A stretch of 64,000 nucleotides of DNA. Source: Thermoflexibacter ruber (lineage in GTDB: Bacteria; Bacteroidota; Bacteroidia; Cytophagales; Thermoflexibacteraceae). Position numbers and translations under genes: made by a program. Location: contig NZ_FONY01000014.1 of assembly GCF_900113045.1 (NCBI RefSeq), forward strand, positions 61,164-125,163, in the 5' to 3' direction. The notes under the pieces were generated by a model. The model was given only the letters and a program-made list of their open reading frames with translations, was not told the origin of the DNA and made no database searches. Of the stretch, positions 52,551-62,688 are shown in pieces. The stretch's first letter is position 1; each line of letters starts with the position of its first letter.

Positions 52551-53585
52551 TTACCACATATTAACGGGGCAGTACACGCCAAAACGATTATTTAATCGAA
52601 TCCCTAAAATGACCTCATGACTACCGATGCTCATTCTGCCTAAGCGGTTGTTGCTCATATCATAGGAATAGCTAAGGTCAAAGGCATTGTTGAGGTGGAT
52701 ACCTGCCATAAAAATAAAATCTTTGTTTTGGCGATAAGAAAACCCCGCCCAAATTCTATCAGCATACAAAATTCGCAGGTTATAGTCCATAGAAAAGGGT
52801 AGGGGAGAGGCTATTTTGGCAAGCATAGAAGGAACAAAAGTAAATTTTTCGCCGGCATGAAATTTATAAGCCACAGTGGCAAAATAATGTCTGACAGAAG
52901 GATTTTGTTGGATAGTATTTGCTCCAAAATCAAAAGTATTGCCTGCAAGTTGGGTGATGCCTACTCCTGCATAAAATTGGGTAGCATATAGCCACAGTCC
53001 TGCACTTACCATAGGCTTGGTTAGCACGATGTCAGCTGCTAAGTTATCATTGGGGTTGGCTAATTTGAGTTCACTTCCACGCATAGCATATTGGGAAATA
53101 CCTGCGGCTACTCCTCCAGAGAGTTTGACTTCGGGAGTAATTAAGACATGATAGGCATAGGACATGACGGCTTCTGTAGTGCTAAAAATCCCAATTCTGT
53201 CGTGCAAAATCATGCCTCCAATGCCGTGATGCGGTTTTACTTTCTTGTAAGCATTGTATCGTTTTCCTTTGGGAGCAAAAGCGTGTAATTTGTCATCTAC
53301 TTGGCTTGGATTGGCTACATTGATATTATGTCCCAGACGAGTATGGGCTGTGAGGTAATAGGTCGTTGGCGCACCCTCTATACCTGCCCATTGAGTTCGG
53401 AAGCTCATTTTCAAATCTAAGTAGTCCTCTATGCCTGTAATAGCTGGGTTGAGCAGATAATTGTTTAGCATGTATTGACTGTATTGAGGGCGTATTTGCG
53501 CAAAGAGAGTATTTATACCTGCTCCATTTAGCAGTAGGATAATAAGCCATTTTTTTAGATACCAAGTAGTATTTTTGCAAGCCAT
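52551..53585 (-). CDS. PorP/SprF-family type IX secretion membrane protein (copy B)
   Basis: A 344-residue outer-membrane protein of the same family as copy A. Signal region WLIILLLNGAGINTLFAQ; then RPQYSQYMLNNYLLNPAITGIEDYLDLKMSFRTQWAGIEGAPTTYYLTAHTRLG, the classic family opening. The end is SHEVILGIRLNNRFGVYCPVNMW, again with the conserved CP pair. It is divergent from the PorU2-like gene across 235 bp and is likely expressed with it. Confidence 0.93.
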   Translation of the reverse strand: MACKNTTWYLKKWLIILLLNGAGINTLFAQIRPQYSQYMLNNYLLNPAITGIEDYLDLKMSFRTQWAGIEGAPTTYYLTAHTRLGHNINVANPSQVDDKLHAFAPKGKRYNAYKKVKPHHGIGGMILHDRIGIFSTTEAVMSYAYHVLITPEVKLSGGVAAGISQYAMRGSELKLANPNDNLAADIVLTKPMVSAGLWLYATQFYAGVGITQLAGNTFDFGANTIQQNPSVRHYFATVAYKFHAGEKFTFVPSMLAKIASPLPFSMDYNLRILYADRIWAGFSYRQNKDFIFMAGIHLNNAFDLSYSYDMSNNRLGRMSIGSHEVILGIRLNNRFGVYCPVNMW

Positions 53586-53820
53586 AGACAGAAAGAATTA
53601 GGGTTCTCTTATGAATCATCGACAAAATAGCTAATTTTTGGCATTTAGTCAAAATTTATAATCAATTTTCAAAATGTTTGTTCATCTCGTATCATTTATC
53701 CTGTGGCTTTATTTTTGAATGGGCATAGAATATGATTTGTATTGCATAAATTTTGTGTTAAAAATTGAACCATAGGAAATTAAAAATCGTACTTTCAACA
53801 AACAAAAAGCCTGTTTACTT

Positions 53821-56800
53821 ATGAAGTTTTCATCTATCCTATCTTATTGTATTTTCTTGTTTTTAAGCCTTTTTACCTCTCAGTTATTCGCTCAAATATT
53901 TGGTAATGAGTGGATTGACTACTCTAAGACTTATTACAAAATTCCAATTAATAGAGAGGGAATCTATCGCATCAGTTTTGCGCAGTTGCAGAGTGCAGGT
54001 TTTCCTGTGGCTACTACTGACCCTCGCAAGATTCAAATGTTTTTCAGAGGAAAAGAAATTCCTATCACAGTAGCAGGAGAAGATGATGGCACTTTTAATA
54101 CGGCAGACTATATAGAATTTTATGCACGCAACAATCGCTTTGATTTGTTTGAGGAGATGTTCGATTCCCCTGCTAACCTGCCAAGAGTTTTTAATGAAAC
54201 CTACCCCTACTTTATTTATTATCCTGACTTTGCCTTTTACTTTCTTACCGTTGCCAAAGTAAATGAAACGCCTAAAAGGATAAGAACTTATACTGAAAAC
54301 AATCCTAATATTGCGCCTGAGCTTTTTCATACCCAATTTGTACATGGAGATAATGCCATAGGTCCAAATTTTTCCTTCGGACCGCTCAATCCAGTAGGTT
54401 TTAATGGTTTAGATGAAAGAGGAGCATTATTCTCGCACTTTACCGAAGGAGTAGGCAACGTAAGCGTAAATTATGCAGCTTCTCCTGCAAAAATTAACCT
54501 TCCTGTGGATTTGGTCGATGTGAAAATCAAAGAAGCAAGAGATGCCAACGTACAGCCCAAGTTGCTCATGAAGATTGTAGGAAAGACCAATACACCTCAT
54601 AGCGTAAGTATTTTTGCTGATATACTCCCTGATTCTCAGAGAGTAACCGTAGAAACAGCCTTATTTAATAATCGCAGTCTTGTTACGATTGCCAAAGACT
54701 TGCCAGAGGCACGTTTCCCAGAAAGAAATGGTAGATTTTTTATTAGTTTTAGAGTGAATAGAGTTTTACCCACAGGCAGCGAAGTAATTGCCATAGGGGC
54801 AGCTATGCTTTCCTATCCACAGGGTTTTGATATGCAAAGTGCTACCAGACGTAGATTTTTGCTTAATGCCAATCCTAATGGCAAATCTAAAATCCAACTT
54901 ACCAATGTAGCAAGTGGTACAAGGATTTTTGATATTACTGATGATTATGAGGTGGTACAAATAGGCACGACCTCCACTAACAACAATACTACACTAACGG
55001 GGGGTGTCAATAATACCAATATACAAAGAACATTACTTGCAACAAGTACTACCAGCAGTATTCTTTATGGTATTACAAGAGTGAATTTCCCACAAATCAA
55101 TCCTGCTGGAAGGTTTGATTACCTAATAGTAACAGATGAAAGACTGTTACAGCCCGTCAATGGAGTGAATGCGGTGCAGGCTTATGCAGACTATCGTGCC
55201 TCAACAAAAGGAGGCAGTTACCGTCCTTTGGTCATTACCTTCCGCCAACTTTGTGATATGTTTACTTATGGAGAGTTGTTGCCTTTGTCTATTCGCCGCT
55301 TTGCCAATTACATGGTTAGAACACATCAGTCTAAGTATCTTTTCTTGGTAGGGAAAGGTTTGCAGTTTGGCTTTTACGAATTTCATGGCTTGATGTATAG
55401 CCCTACGGCTACTTTGGCAAGACCCTTCCAAAATATGGTACCGCCTTGGGGAGTAGTAGGCTCTGACAATGAAATTACGGCGGGGCAGAGCGGATTTCCT
55501 GCCTTTGTGCCTTCTTTGGCGACAGGACGTTTGTCAGCAAATAATCCTACCCAAGTATTGAACTATCTAAATAAAGTCAGAGAATACGAAGCCCCAGACT
55601 TTGACGAGCCTTGGAAAAAGGAAATCTTGCACCTGAGCGGTGGCTTTTCTTTGAGTGAAAATAGAGCTTTCCGAAACTATGTAGATGGCTTCAAACGCAT
55701 TGCAGAAGGCAATTTCTTCGGAGGGAATGTAGAAACTATCTCTAAAAGGACTACTGATTACGTAGAGTTTATCGATGTTACCCAGCAGATTAATGAAGGT
55801 AAACTGTTAGTTACTTTCTTTGGACACTCCTCTTTGGAATCTTCGGATATTGAAATAGGCAAGGTATCAGAGGCACGTTTGGGTTTCCGAAATAAGGGCA
55901 GATACCCTTTTATGTTGGTCAATGGGTGCGGCTCTGGTGATGCTTTCCAGCGTTCTGTTTCTTTGGGCGAGGACTGGATTATTACCCCTGACAAAGGTGC
56001 GATAGGATTCATTGCTCATGGGCATATTGGCTTAGACGGACCGCTTAGGGCTTATACGCAATCATTTTATGAAACACTTTTTGGAATAAAAGGAAATATC
56101 AATAAGCCTATTGGGGTAGTGATGCAAGAGTTTTTGAGGAGGTATCTTAATACTTATTCAGACCCTACGGCTATTTCCAATGCTCAGCAGTTTGTACTGC
56201 AGTGCGACCCTGCACTGGTGCTTTTTAAAAGTACACTTCCTGACTATAAAACTTCTGATAGTGAAATATTTGTCAGAGCCATAGGCAATCGTGCTTTGAC
56301 CGCTCAGGTAGATTCGTTTAGATTAGGAATTATTGTAAGCAATTTGGGGATTACCGATAATCGAAGTTTTAGTATTTCTGTCAAACGCACTTACTCAGAC
56401 GGAAGTGTAGAGCAGTTGCGAAGCCAAAGATATAGACCTGTCAATTTCAAGGATACCCTATATTACACAGTAGTAAATCCGAGAAATGCACAAGAAAAAA
56501 TCGTGGGACTCAATACTTTTGAGGTTATGGTCGATGCAGATTACCAAATAACAGAAATGCGAGAAGATAATAATATTGGCATTTTGGCTTATACTTTTAG
56601 GCGAAGTAATATGATTAACATAGCCCCGAAAGATTTTAGCATAGTCAGCAAACAACCTCTTACTTTCATTGCTCAAAATACCAATCCCTTTACCAGAGAG
56701 CGTTTATACCGCTTCCAATTAGATACTGCTCATACTTTTAATAGCCCTGCCCTCAAAGATACAGTAGTGTATGGCTATGTTACACCTTTCTGGACTACTC

Positions 56801-58956
56801 GTTTGTTAGCTGATAATCAGCAACATGACAGCACTGTATATTATTGGAGGGTTCGTTTTGCAGAACTTACTGCCGAGGACGACCCTACTTGGGCAGAGGC
56901 TTCGTTTACCTACATCAGAAATAGCCCTGACGGTTGGTCGCAAAGCAAAATGCCACAATTTGCTAAAAATAACTTAGATAGAATAGTAGCTAATATTCCT
57001 CAACGAAAATGGACTTTCGAGGATACTAACTTGCGAATAGAAGCCAAAGCGATAGGTTCGGCAAGTCCTAACTGGGCAAATTGGAATCTGTCTATCAACG
57101 GGCAAACTTTGGCAAGTGCTGCAACCTGTGCTGTTTCCCAACCTACAAATCGGTGCAATGCAAGTACAGATAAACTGATTATGGTTTCCATAGATGGAGA
57201 AACTGGTAGGGTATATCGAGAGTTTTTAAGTACCGTGGCTGATGCTTGCGGTAGTAATGCCTTAGTTACTGCTCTTGAGCAATGTCTGCCCCAACAAAAC
57301 TCTGGTCTGTTGCCCGCTTATATGGACAATGTAAAAATGGGGGATTATGTAATCATCATGAACAGTAGATTCGTGTCTATCAATGCCTTAGGTAATAATG
57401 GAGGTAGTATAGCCGCACTCAGACAAATCGGGGTAAATACAGATGACCTAAGAGCGAGGTTAGGCAATGGTGCGGCTTTCATTATCGTTGGTCGCAAAGG
57501 CGCACCTGCGGGTTCGGCAACTGTACAATACGGAGCAAACACCTCACAAGAGATTAACCTTAATACCACGCTCCGCATTACAGCAAGCAAAGGTACGGTT
57601 AATTCTACGCTAATAGGACCTGCCGCCGAGTGGGGTAATGTATGGAGGCTAATTAACAATGCAGAGAATCCAAGCAGAGAAAGCTGGAAATTGGACGTAA
57701 TAGGGGTAGATTTTGCCAATAGGGAAAGAGTACTCAAAGAAAACATTAGGGCAGATGGCATGAGTTTGGCTGACATTAATGCAAGTTCGTATCCGTATCT
57801 CAAACTTCGCCTGAACGTAGAAGATGCAGAAAACCGCACTCCGTATCAGTTACAGCGTTGGCAAGTCATTTACAAGGAAGTTCCCGAAGGTATTTTGCTG
57901 TATGATACTTTGACTTATAGGGAAAATACCATCTTAGAAATAGTAGAAGGCGACTCTATCAAGATAGGTTTTAACTTTGTCAATATCTCAGGTAATGACT
58001 TTAAAGAGAATAACTTAGTAGTAGAGTATGACATCAATAACCTTACTTCGGGAAGGAGAACGCGCATTAGAGAAAATATCCTTGCCCCGAAGCGTAACCA
58101 AATCACCTACTTTAAAACTAAGTTATACTCCTTAGATTATTACGGGCAAAATAGAATGACTGTAACGGTCAATCCTCGTTTGCAACCTGAGCAAATTTAT
58201 GAAAACAACCAATTGGAAGTCCGATTCAATGTAAAAGAAGACGACATTAACCCTGTATTAGACGTAGCCATAGACGGCAGACATATCATGGACGGTGAAA
58301 TAGTTTCGCCTACTCCTTTGATTTCCATTGGTTTAACCGATGAGAATAAGTATTTAGTAAACAGGGATACTTCACATATTATTATTACTTTGACCAAAGA
58401 CTGCCCTAACTGTACGCCTAAGCGAATTTATATGAATAATCCTAATTTGGTCTGGACAGTGATACCTGAGAAAAATAAAATACAAATAGAATACAAATCA
58501 GACCAACTGGAAAATGGCACATACAAACTCACCGTACAAGGGCGCGATGTCAGAGGAAATATTCCGGGTTTACAACCTTACAGTGTAACATTTAAGGTAA
58601 TTAATGAAACAAAAATTTCTAATTTTTATCCCTATCCTAACCCATTTACTACCAATATGCGCTTCGTATTTACGCTTACGGGCGAAGTTCCTGACGATAT
58701 TCGCATACAAATCATGACTATTACAGGCAAGGTAGTGCGTACTATTCATAAAGAGGAATTAGGGAATTTGAGGGTAGGGGACAATATCAGTGAGTTTAGT
58801 TGGGACGGTACTGACCAATTTGGCGACCAGTTGGCAAGGGGAGTTTACCTATTCAAAGTAGATATACGCAAGCAAGGCAGAGATTACGAAAGGTTTGAAA
58901 CCGCAGGCGATGGCTTGTTTGAGAAAGGATATGGTAAGATTTATTTAATGAGGTAA
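53821..58956 (+). CDS. PorU2-like type IX secretion protein with C25 peptidase domain
   Basis: A 1711-residue exported protein. Signal peptide 1-24 (FLFLSLFTSQLFAQ). The N-terminal beta region (YYKIPINREGIYRISFAQLQSAGFPV; IQMFFRGKEIPI) is typical of the PorU group. The gingipain-fold C25 domain covers about 425-800 and keeps the catalytic pair: H669 in TFFGHSS and C703 in VNGCGSGD. Then follow CARDB/Ig-like beta domains and a C-terminal FlgD-like/T9SS-like module (FYPYPNPFTTNMRFVFTL; FSWDGTDQFGDQLARGVYLF). PorU is the sortase that removes T9SS signals; this longer paralogue class is annotated PorU2, of less certain function. The two adjacent PorP/SprF genes support a T9SS role. Its own terminator follows. 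Confidence 0.85.
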   Translation: MKFSSILSYCIFLFLSLFTSQLFAQIFGNEWIDYSKTYYKIPINREGIYRISFAQLQSAGFPVATTDPRKIQMFFRGKEIPITVAGEDDGTFNTADYIEFYARNNRFDLFEEMFDSPANLPRVFNETYPYFIYYPDFAFYFLTVAKVNETPKRIRTYTENNPNIAPELFHTQFVHGDNAIGPNFSFGPLNPVGFNGLDERGALFSHFTEGVGNVSVNYAASPAKINLPVDLVDVKIKEARDANVQPKLLMKIVGKTNTPHSVSIFADILPDSQRVTVETALFNNRSLVTIAKDLPEARFPERNGRFFISFRVNRVLPTGSEVIAIGAAMLSYPQGFDMQSATRRRFLLNANPNGKSKIQLTNVASGTRIFDITDDYEVVQIGTTSTNNNTTLTGGVNNTNIQRTLLATSTTSSILYGITRVNFPQINPAGRFDYLIVTDERLLQPVNGVNAVQAYADYRASTKGGSYRPLVITFRQLCDMFTYGELLPLSIRRFANYMVRTHQSKYLFLVGKGLQFGFYEFHGLMYSPTATLARPFQNMVPPWGVVGSDNEITAGQSGFPAFVPSLATGRLSANNPTQVLNYLNKVREYEAPDFDEPWKKEILHLSGGFSLSENRAFRNYVDGFKRIAEGNFFGGNVETISKRTTDYVEFIDVTQQINEGKLLVTFFGHSSLESSDIEIGKVSEARLGFRNKGRYPFMLVNGCGSGDAFQRSVSLGEDWIITPDKGAIGFIAHGHIGLDGPLRAYTQSFYETLFGIKGNINKPIGVVMQEFLRRYLNTYSDPTAISNAQQFVLQCDPALVLFKSTLPDYKTSDSEIFVRAIGNRALTAQVDSFRLGIIVSNLGITDNRSFSISVKRTYSDGSVEQLRSQRYRPVNFKDTLYYTVVNPRNAQEKIVGLNTFEVMVDADYQITEMREDNNIGILAYTFRRSNMINIAPKDFSIVSKQPLTFIAQNTNPFTRERLYRFQLDTAHTFNSPALKDTVVYGYVTPFWTTRLLADNQQHDSTVYYWRVRFAELTAEDDPTWAEASFTYIRNSPDGWSQSKMPQFAKNNLDRIVANIPQRKWTFEDTNLRIEAKAIGSASPNWANWNLSINGQTLASAATCAVSQPTNRCNASTDKLIMVSIDGETGRVYREFLSTVADACGSNALVTALEQCLPQQNSGLLPAYMDNVKMGDYVIIMNSRFVSINALGNNGGSIAALRQIGVNTDDLRARLGNGAAFIIVGRKGAPAGSATVQYGANTSQEINLNTTLRITASKGTVNSTLIGPAAEWGNVWRLINNAENPSRESWKLDVIGVDFANRERVLKENIRADGMSLADINASSYPYLKLRLNVEDAENRTPYQLQRWQVIYKEVPEGILLYDTLTYRENTILEIVEGDSIKIGFNFVNISGNDFKENNLVVEYDINNLTSGRRTRIRENILAPKRNQITYFKTKLYSLDYYGQNRMTVTVNPRLQPEQIYENNQLEVRFNVKEDDINPVLDVAIDGRHIMDGEIVSPTPLISIGLTDENKYLVNRDTSHIIITLTKDCPNCTPKRIYMNNPNLVWTVIPEKNKIQIEYKSDQLENGTYKLTVQGRDVRGNIPGLQPYSVTFKVINETKISNFYPYPNPFTTNMRFVFTLTGEVPDDIRIQIMTITGKVVRTIHKEELGNLRVGDNISEFSWDGTDQFGDQLARGVYLFKVDIRKQGRDYERFETAGDGLFEKGYGKIYLMR

Positions 58957-59094
58957 GATTTTTCTAAAATCTTGTTAAAGTAAAAATTTTTCTTCAAATT
59001 GTGCAACTTTATATTTCAAGATGCGTTAAATCTTATATCAGTTCTAACTTTCTTATTGCCCCTTATTGAAAACCCTTATTAAGTAAACATCATG

Positions 59095-59136
59095 AAACAG
59101 CCTTACTGAACAATCAGTAAGGCTGTTTTTTTTTAT
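59095..59136 (+). terminator. Terminator after the PorU2-like gene
   Basis: AACAGCCTTACTG pairs perfectly with CAGTAAGGCTGTT around the loop AACAAT, followed by nine T residues: a textbook intrinsic terminator. Confidence 0.95.
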
Positions 59137-59246
59137 TAAATGCAAAAATAGACTTTGAGTAAACAAATAAATGTTATTGGAGTTCTTTTGGTAAATAATT
59201 ACAAAATGTACTAACTTGCTATCAGACTATTTTTACACACAAAACA

Positions 59247-61346
59247 ATGAGCAACAAATCAATTCACTCATCAATTCTTGTATTTATTAGAACCTTTATT
59301 TTCCTTATTAGCCCTTTTTATTCTTTTTCTCAAAGTATTAATCCTGACCAGATTACCATTGCCAGAGATAAGTGGGGCGTACCTCATATTTTTGCTAAAA
59401 CTGATGAGGAAGTAGCCTATGGCTTGGCTTGGGCTACCGCAGAAGATGATTTTCAAAATATTCAGTTCAACTTGCTTTCGGGAAAAAGTATGCTTGCTCA
59501 GGCTTATGGAAAAAAAGCCGCTGTTTTAGATGTACTGAATTTTATCATCGCTTCCAAAGAAGTAGTAGATACGCTGTACGACCAAAGTTTTTCGCCTAAG
59601 TTCAAAAAAATTATTTCTGCCTATGTTGCCGCTATCAACGACTATGCAAAAAAACACCCCCAAGAAGTATTGGTAAAAAAAGCGTTTCCCGCCACAGAAA
59701 AAGACATGATACAAAGCTATGTGCTTAATCTCATGCTTATTACAGGCGTACAAAACTATTTTGCGGAAGTATTTGAGAGCAAAGTTCCTGATATTTACAA
59801 GGAAAGAAATACAGGGTCAAACGCTTTTGCAATTAGCAGAGATAAAACTACTGATGGCAAAACTTACTTGGCTATCAACTCACATCAGCCTCTGGAAGGA
59901 CCTTACTCTTGGTACGAGGCACACCTGCAAAGCGAAGAGGGATGGAACATTTTAGGCGGGCTTTTCCCCGGTGGAATGTGCATTTTCCATGGAGTAAACG
60001 AAAACTTAGGCTGGGCGCACACGGTAAACTACGCTGATTTTGCTGATGTTTTCCAATTGGAAATGCACCCTACGGACAAACTTTCGTACAAATTTGACGG
60101 AAAGTGGGAAAAACTCCAAGAACGTACTATCCGACTCAAAGTCAAAATAGGCTTAGGAATGAAAATAGGTGTAAAGCGTACTTTTTATTGGGGCAAATAC
60201 GGTGCAACCATTAAAAATGATAAAGGCTTTTACGCCATTCGCTTTGCTTCTAACATGAAAATCAATGCAGTAGAGCAGTGGTACAGAATGAACAAAGCAA
60301 AAAACTTGACCGAGTTTAAAGAAGCCTTAGCTATGCAAGCCCATGCTGGCTTGAACCTTGTTTATGCGGATAAAGAGGACAACCTCATGTACCTGAGCAA
60401 TGGGCTTTTTCCAAAGAGAAATCTTAAATACAACTATCTCAATGTTTTAGAAGGCAGTACTTCTGAAAATTTATGGCAAGCTGATTTTTTACCTTTGGAC
60501 TCTTTGGCTATTTTAGTCAATCCGAAATCGGGCTATGTATTTAACTGCAATAATACTCCTTTTAATGCCACTGCCCCTGCGGATAACTTGAAAGTCAGCC
60601 AGATAAATCCAAGCATCAACTACATCAAGTTTGACAATAACCGAAGCCTCTCTTTCCAAAGGCTCATTAGCAAGTACGATAAGTTGAGTTATGCAGATTT
60701 TAAAACTATCAAATACGATTTGTCTTATTTAAAACCTGTTTATTTTTACAACGCCGTTAATGCTGAGGAAGTATTTAACCTTGATGAAAACCAATACCCC
60801 GAAGTAGCCGAAGTCATTAAAAGCCTCAAATCTTGGGACAGAAAAGGCAATAAAGAAAGCACAGGAGCGAGTGTTTGGCTGCTTTTCAGAGAATTTGTAG
60901 GGGAAAAAATTGCGAAGGAAGGTCGAAAAGAAGGAGCAAAAGTAAGCACACAAGACCTCATAGAGGGTTTACAATATGCTAAAAACCATTTATTAAAGCA
61001 TTTTAAAACGCTAAATGTACCACTTGGAGAAATCCAAAGGCACGTCAGAGGAGATAAAGACCTACCTATGAGTGGCTTGAAAGACGTTTTAGCAGCGATG
61101 AGTTCCAAGCCCTACAAAAATGGCAAATTCCGCACCGACTCAGGGGAGTCCTATATCAGCTTAGTACAATTCTCTCCTAATGGGGTAGAAATAGAAACAG
61201 TAAATGCCTACGGTGCTTCCAACAAAAAAACAAGCCCACACTTTACCGACCAGATGGAAATGTTTGTTAATCAACAACTTAAACCTATGACTTTGGACAA
61301 AGAGAAGGTATTGAAAGAGGCAGTAAGGATATACGCTCCAAAGTAG
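59247..61346 (+). CDS. Penicillin acylase (S45/Ntn-hydrolase) family protein
   Basis: A 699-residue exported Ntn hydrolase. A signal region (IHSSILVFIRTFIFLISPFYSFSQ) precedes DKWGVPHIFAKTDEEVAYGLAWATAEDDFQN, the family's opening motif. The autocatalytic site is TG-S191NAFAIS: the precursor is cut before S191, which becomes the N-terminal nucleophile of the beta chain. Conserved follow-up segments include INSHQPLEGPYSWYEAHL and GGLFPGGMCIFHGVNENLGWAHTVNYADFADVFQLE. Members cleave acyl-amides such as penicillins or acyl-homoserine lactones (PvdQ, AAC); the substrate here is unknown. Expressed alone. It ends 40 bp before the first copy of the 120-bp repeat. Confidence 0.93.
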   Translation: MSNKSIHSSILVFIRTFIFLISPFYSFSQSINPDQITIARDKWGVPHIFAKTDEEVAYGLAWATAEDDFQNIQFNLLSGKSMLAQAYGKKAAVLDVLNFIIASKEVVDTLYDQSFSPKFKKIISAYVAAINDYAKKHPQEVLVKKAFPATEKDMIQSYVLNLMLITGVQNYFAEVFESKVPDIYKERNTGSNAFAISRDKTTDGKTYLAINSHQPLEGPYSWYEAHLQSEEGWNILGGLFPGGMCIFHGVNENLGWAHTVNYADFADVFQLEMHPTDKLSYKFDGKWEKLQERTIRLKVKIGLGMKIGVKRTFYWGKYGATIKNDKGFYAIRFASNMKINAVEQWYRMNKAKNLTEFKEALAMQAHAGLNLVYADKEDNLMYLSNGLFPKRNLKYNYLNVLEGSTSENLWQADFLPLDSLAILVNPKSGYVFNCNNTPFNATAPADNLKVSQINPSINYIKFDNNRSLSFQRLISKYDKLSYADFKTIKYDLSYLKPVYFYNAVNAEEVFNLDENQYPEVAEVIKSLKSWDRKGNKESTGASVWLLFREFVGEKIAKEGRKEGAKVSTQDLIEGLQYAKNHLLKHFKTLNVPLGEIQRHVRGDKDLPMSGLKDVLAAMSSKPYKNGKFRTDSGESYISLVQFSPNGVEIETVNAYGASNKKTSPHFTDQMEMFVNQQLKPMTLDKEKVLKEAVRIYAPK

Positions 61347-61385
61347 GCGGCAGTAAAAGCTATCAAACTTTGATGAAGTAAGCTC

Positions 61386-61505
61386 AAAAAACTTAATGAT
61401 TTGTTCATATAGGGTGCAAGGTTTTTGCACTCTGTTTTTTTCCTTTGTGGTGTTGGGCAGGCATAGCCCCCTTGTCTATGCTTGCTTCTTTGAAGTTGCA
61501 ACTTT
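61386..61505 (+). repeat. About 120-bp direct repeat, copy A
   Basis: Nearly the same sequence recurs at 63880-64000. It includes the palindromes GTGCAA...TTGCAC, GGCATAG...CTATGC and AAGTTGCAACTT. The two copies differ by only a few bases and one or two indels. Short ORFs on the minus strand share about 20 residues and then lose phase, which points to a non-coding element. Confidence 0.75.
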
Positions 61506-61551
61506 TCCTACTCTGACAAGTATTTTTTTCAAATCTTAAATTTTTAATCGT

Positions 61552-62669
61552 ATGAAAAAACTAAGTCTTATATTCTGTATGCTACATTTCGTATGCAACA
61601 ATGCTTGCTTAGGTGATGGATGAACTGATGATAAAAATTGTAACTGGTTTTCTTATCGCTACCATGCTTATGCAGCTGTTTGGCTAAGGTTTCTTGGTCA
61701 AGACCCCAATGGAGATTGGGATGATACATTTCATAATGTTTCCTATCAACATGATAAAGCGTGTTCTTTTGATGTTTCTGTAAGTGCCTCCTACAATGGT
61801 TGCTATTATGCCGAGCCTCCTAACGGCAATTATCAGTGCGGTGCGGCTTGGGCTGTAGCACAAAATGGACCAAATACTAATTTTACAAATAGTATGACGA
61901 ATAATGAAGATTATATTTTAGCAGGGACAAAGACAATATCCTCTCTATTGGTACCTAAATATGCCATGAGTTTTAATAAGCCTGTAAAAGCAAGCAATTT
62001 TTCTCCCTTTCTTAGGTCAGGGATATCTGTAAAAAAAATAGTTAGAGACAGTATCAATAACAAAATCACAATAAATAATATCAAGGGCTTTATGTCTCAG
62101 TCGGGACATTCTAAGTTTGGTTCTGTCTTACAAATTATTGTTTGGTATGAAGATAATCCTACCGATACGACATTAACTACCAATAAGATACTTTGGGAAG
62201 CAAAAATAGAATCTAACTTAGAAAATGTAAAAGTATTTGGTGGTTTTGAAAAAGATGAAATTCGTCTAAGTTCTTCATTGGATTCTGTTTCTGTGAAAAT
62301 TGATATTTCGAATAAAGTAATTGTATTGTCCAAAAATATAGATATGAAGCGTGTGGTAATACGTATAAGAACATCTGAGGCAGGTATTGAGCATATAGAC
62401 CCTTACAAGCCGATGTACCCAATAAGTTTCATACAAAGTGTCTATCCAAATCCTTTTTCTGATAAATACAATTTGGCGTTGCTACACCCCAAGACTATAT
62501 GCTGAAAATAGTAGCAGGAGATATTCAGACTACTCAAGAAATATTCATTCCCAAAGGAACGCAGGAGATAAGTATTGATATAGGAAATATTCCAGAAGGA
62601 GTGATTTTTGTCCAATTAAACAAGGGATTGTTTATGGATAAACGGAGGTTATTAAAGGTAAGAAAATAA
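61552..62669 (+). pseudogene. Broken gene for a T9SS-exported protein (nonsense plus frameshift)
   Basis: Read through its defects this would give about 370 residues: signal peptide MKKLSLIFCMLHFVCNNACLG, a Cys-rich segment with NCNWFSYRYHAYAAVWLRFLGQDPNGDW and CSFDVSVSASYNGCYYAEPP, a beta-rich middle, and a T9SS type A tail beginning SVYPNPFSDKYNLALLHP. TGA at 61621-61623 stops it after 23 codons. The same frame then stays open to 62505, where it stops after an apparent C5-to-C4 contraction at 62487-62490. Restoring one C continues the tail as QDYMLKIVAG and ends in LLKVRK at the TAA 62667-62669. The N-terminal domain is unrecognised. The two defects could be true decay or sequencing errors. 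Confidence 0.75.
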
Positions 62670-62688
62670 CCATAAATTTATCTTTCCT

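Noticed and set aside
61271..61501. Minus-strand small proteins starting MQLQxSKHRQGGYAC in both 120-bp repeats
   Set aside because: The shared peptide lasts only about 20 residues before the phases differ, so it follows from the DNA repeat rather than from protein selection.
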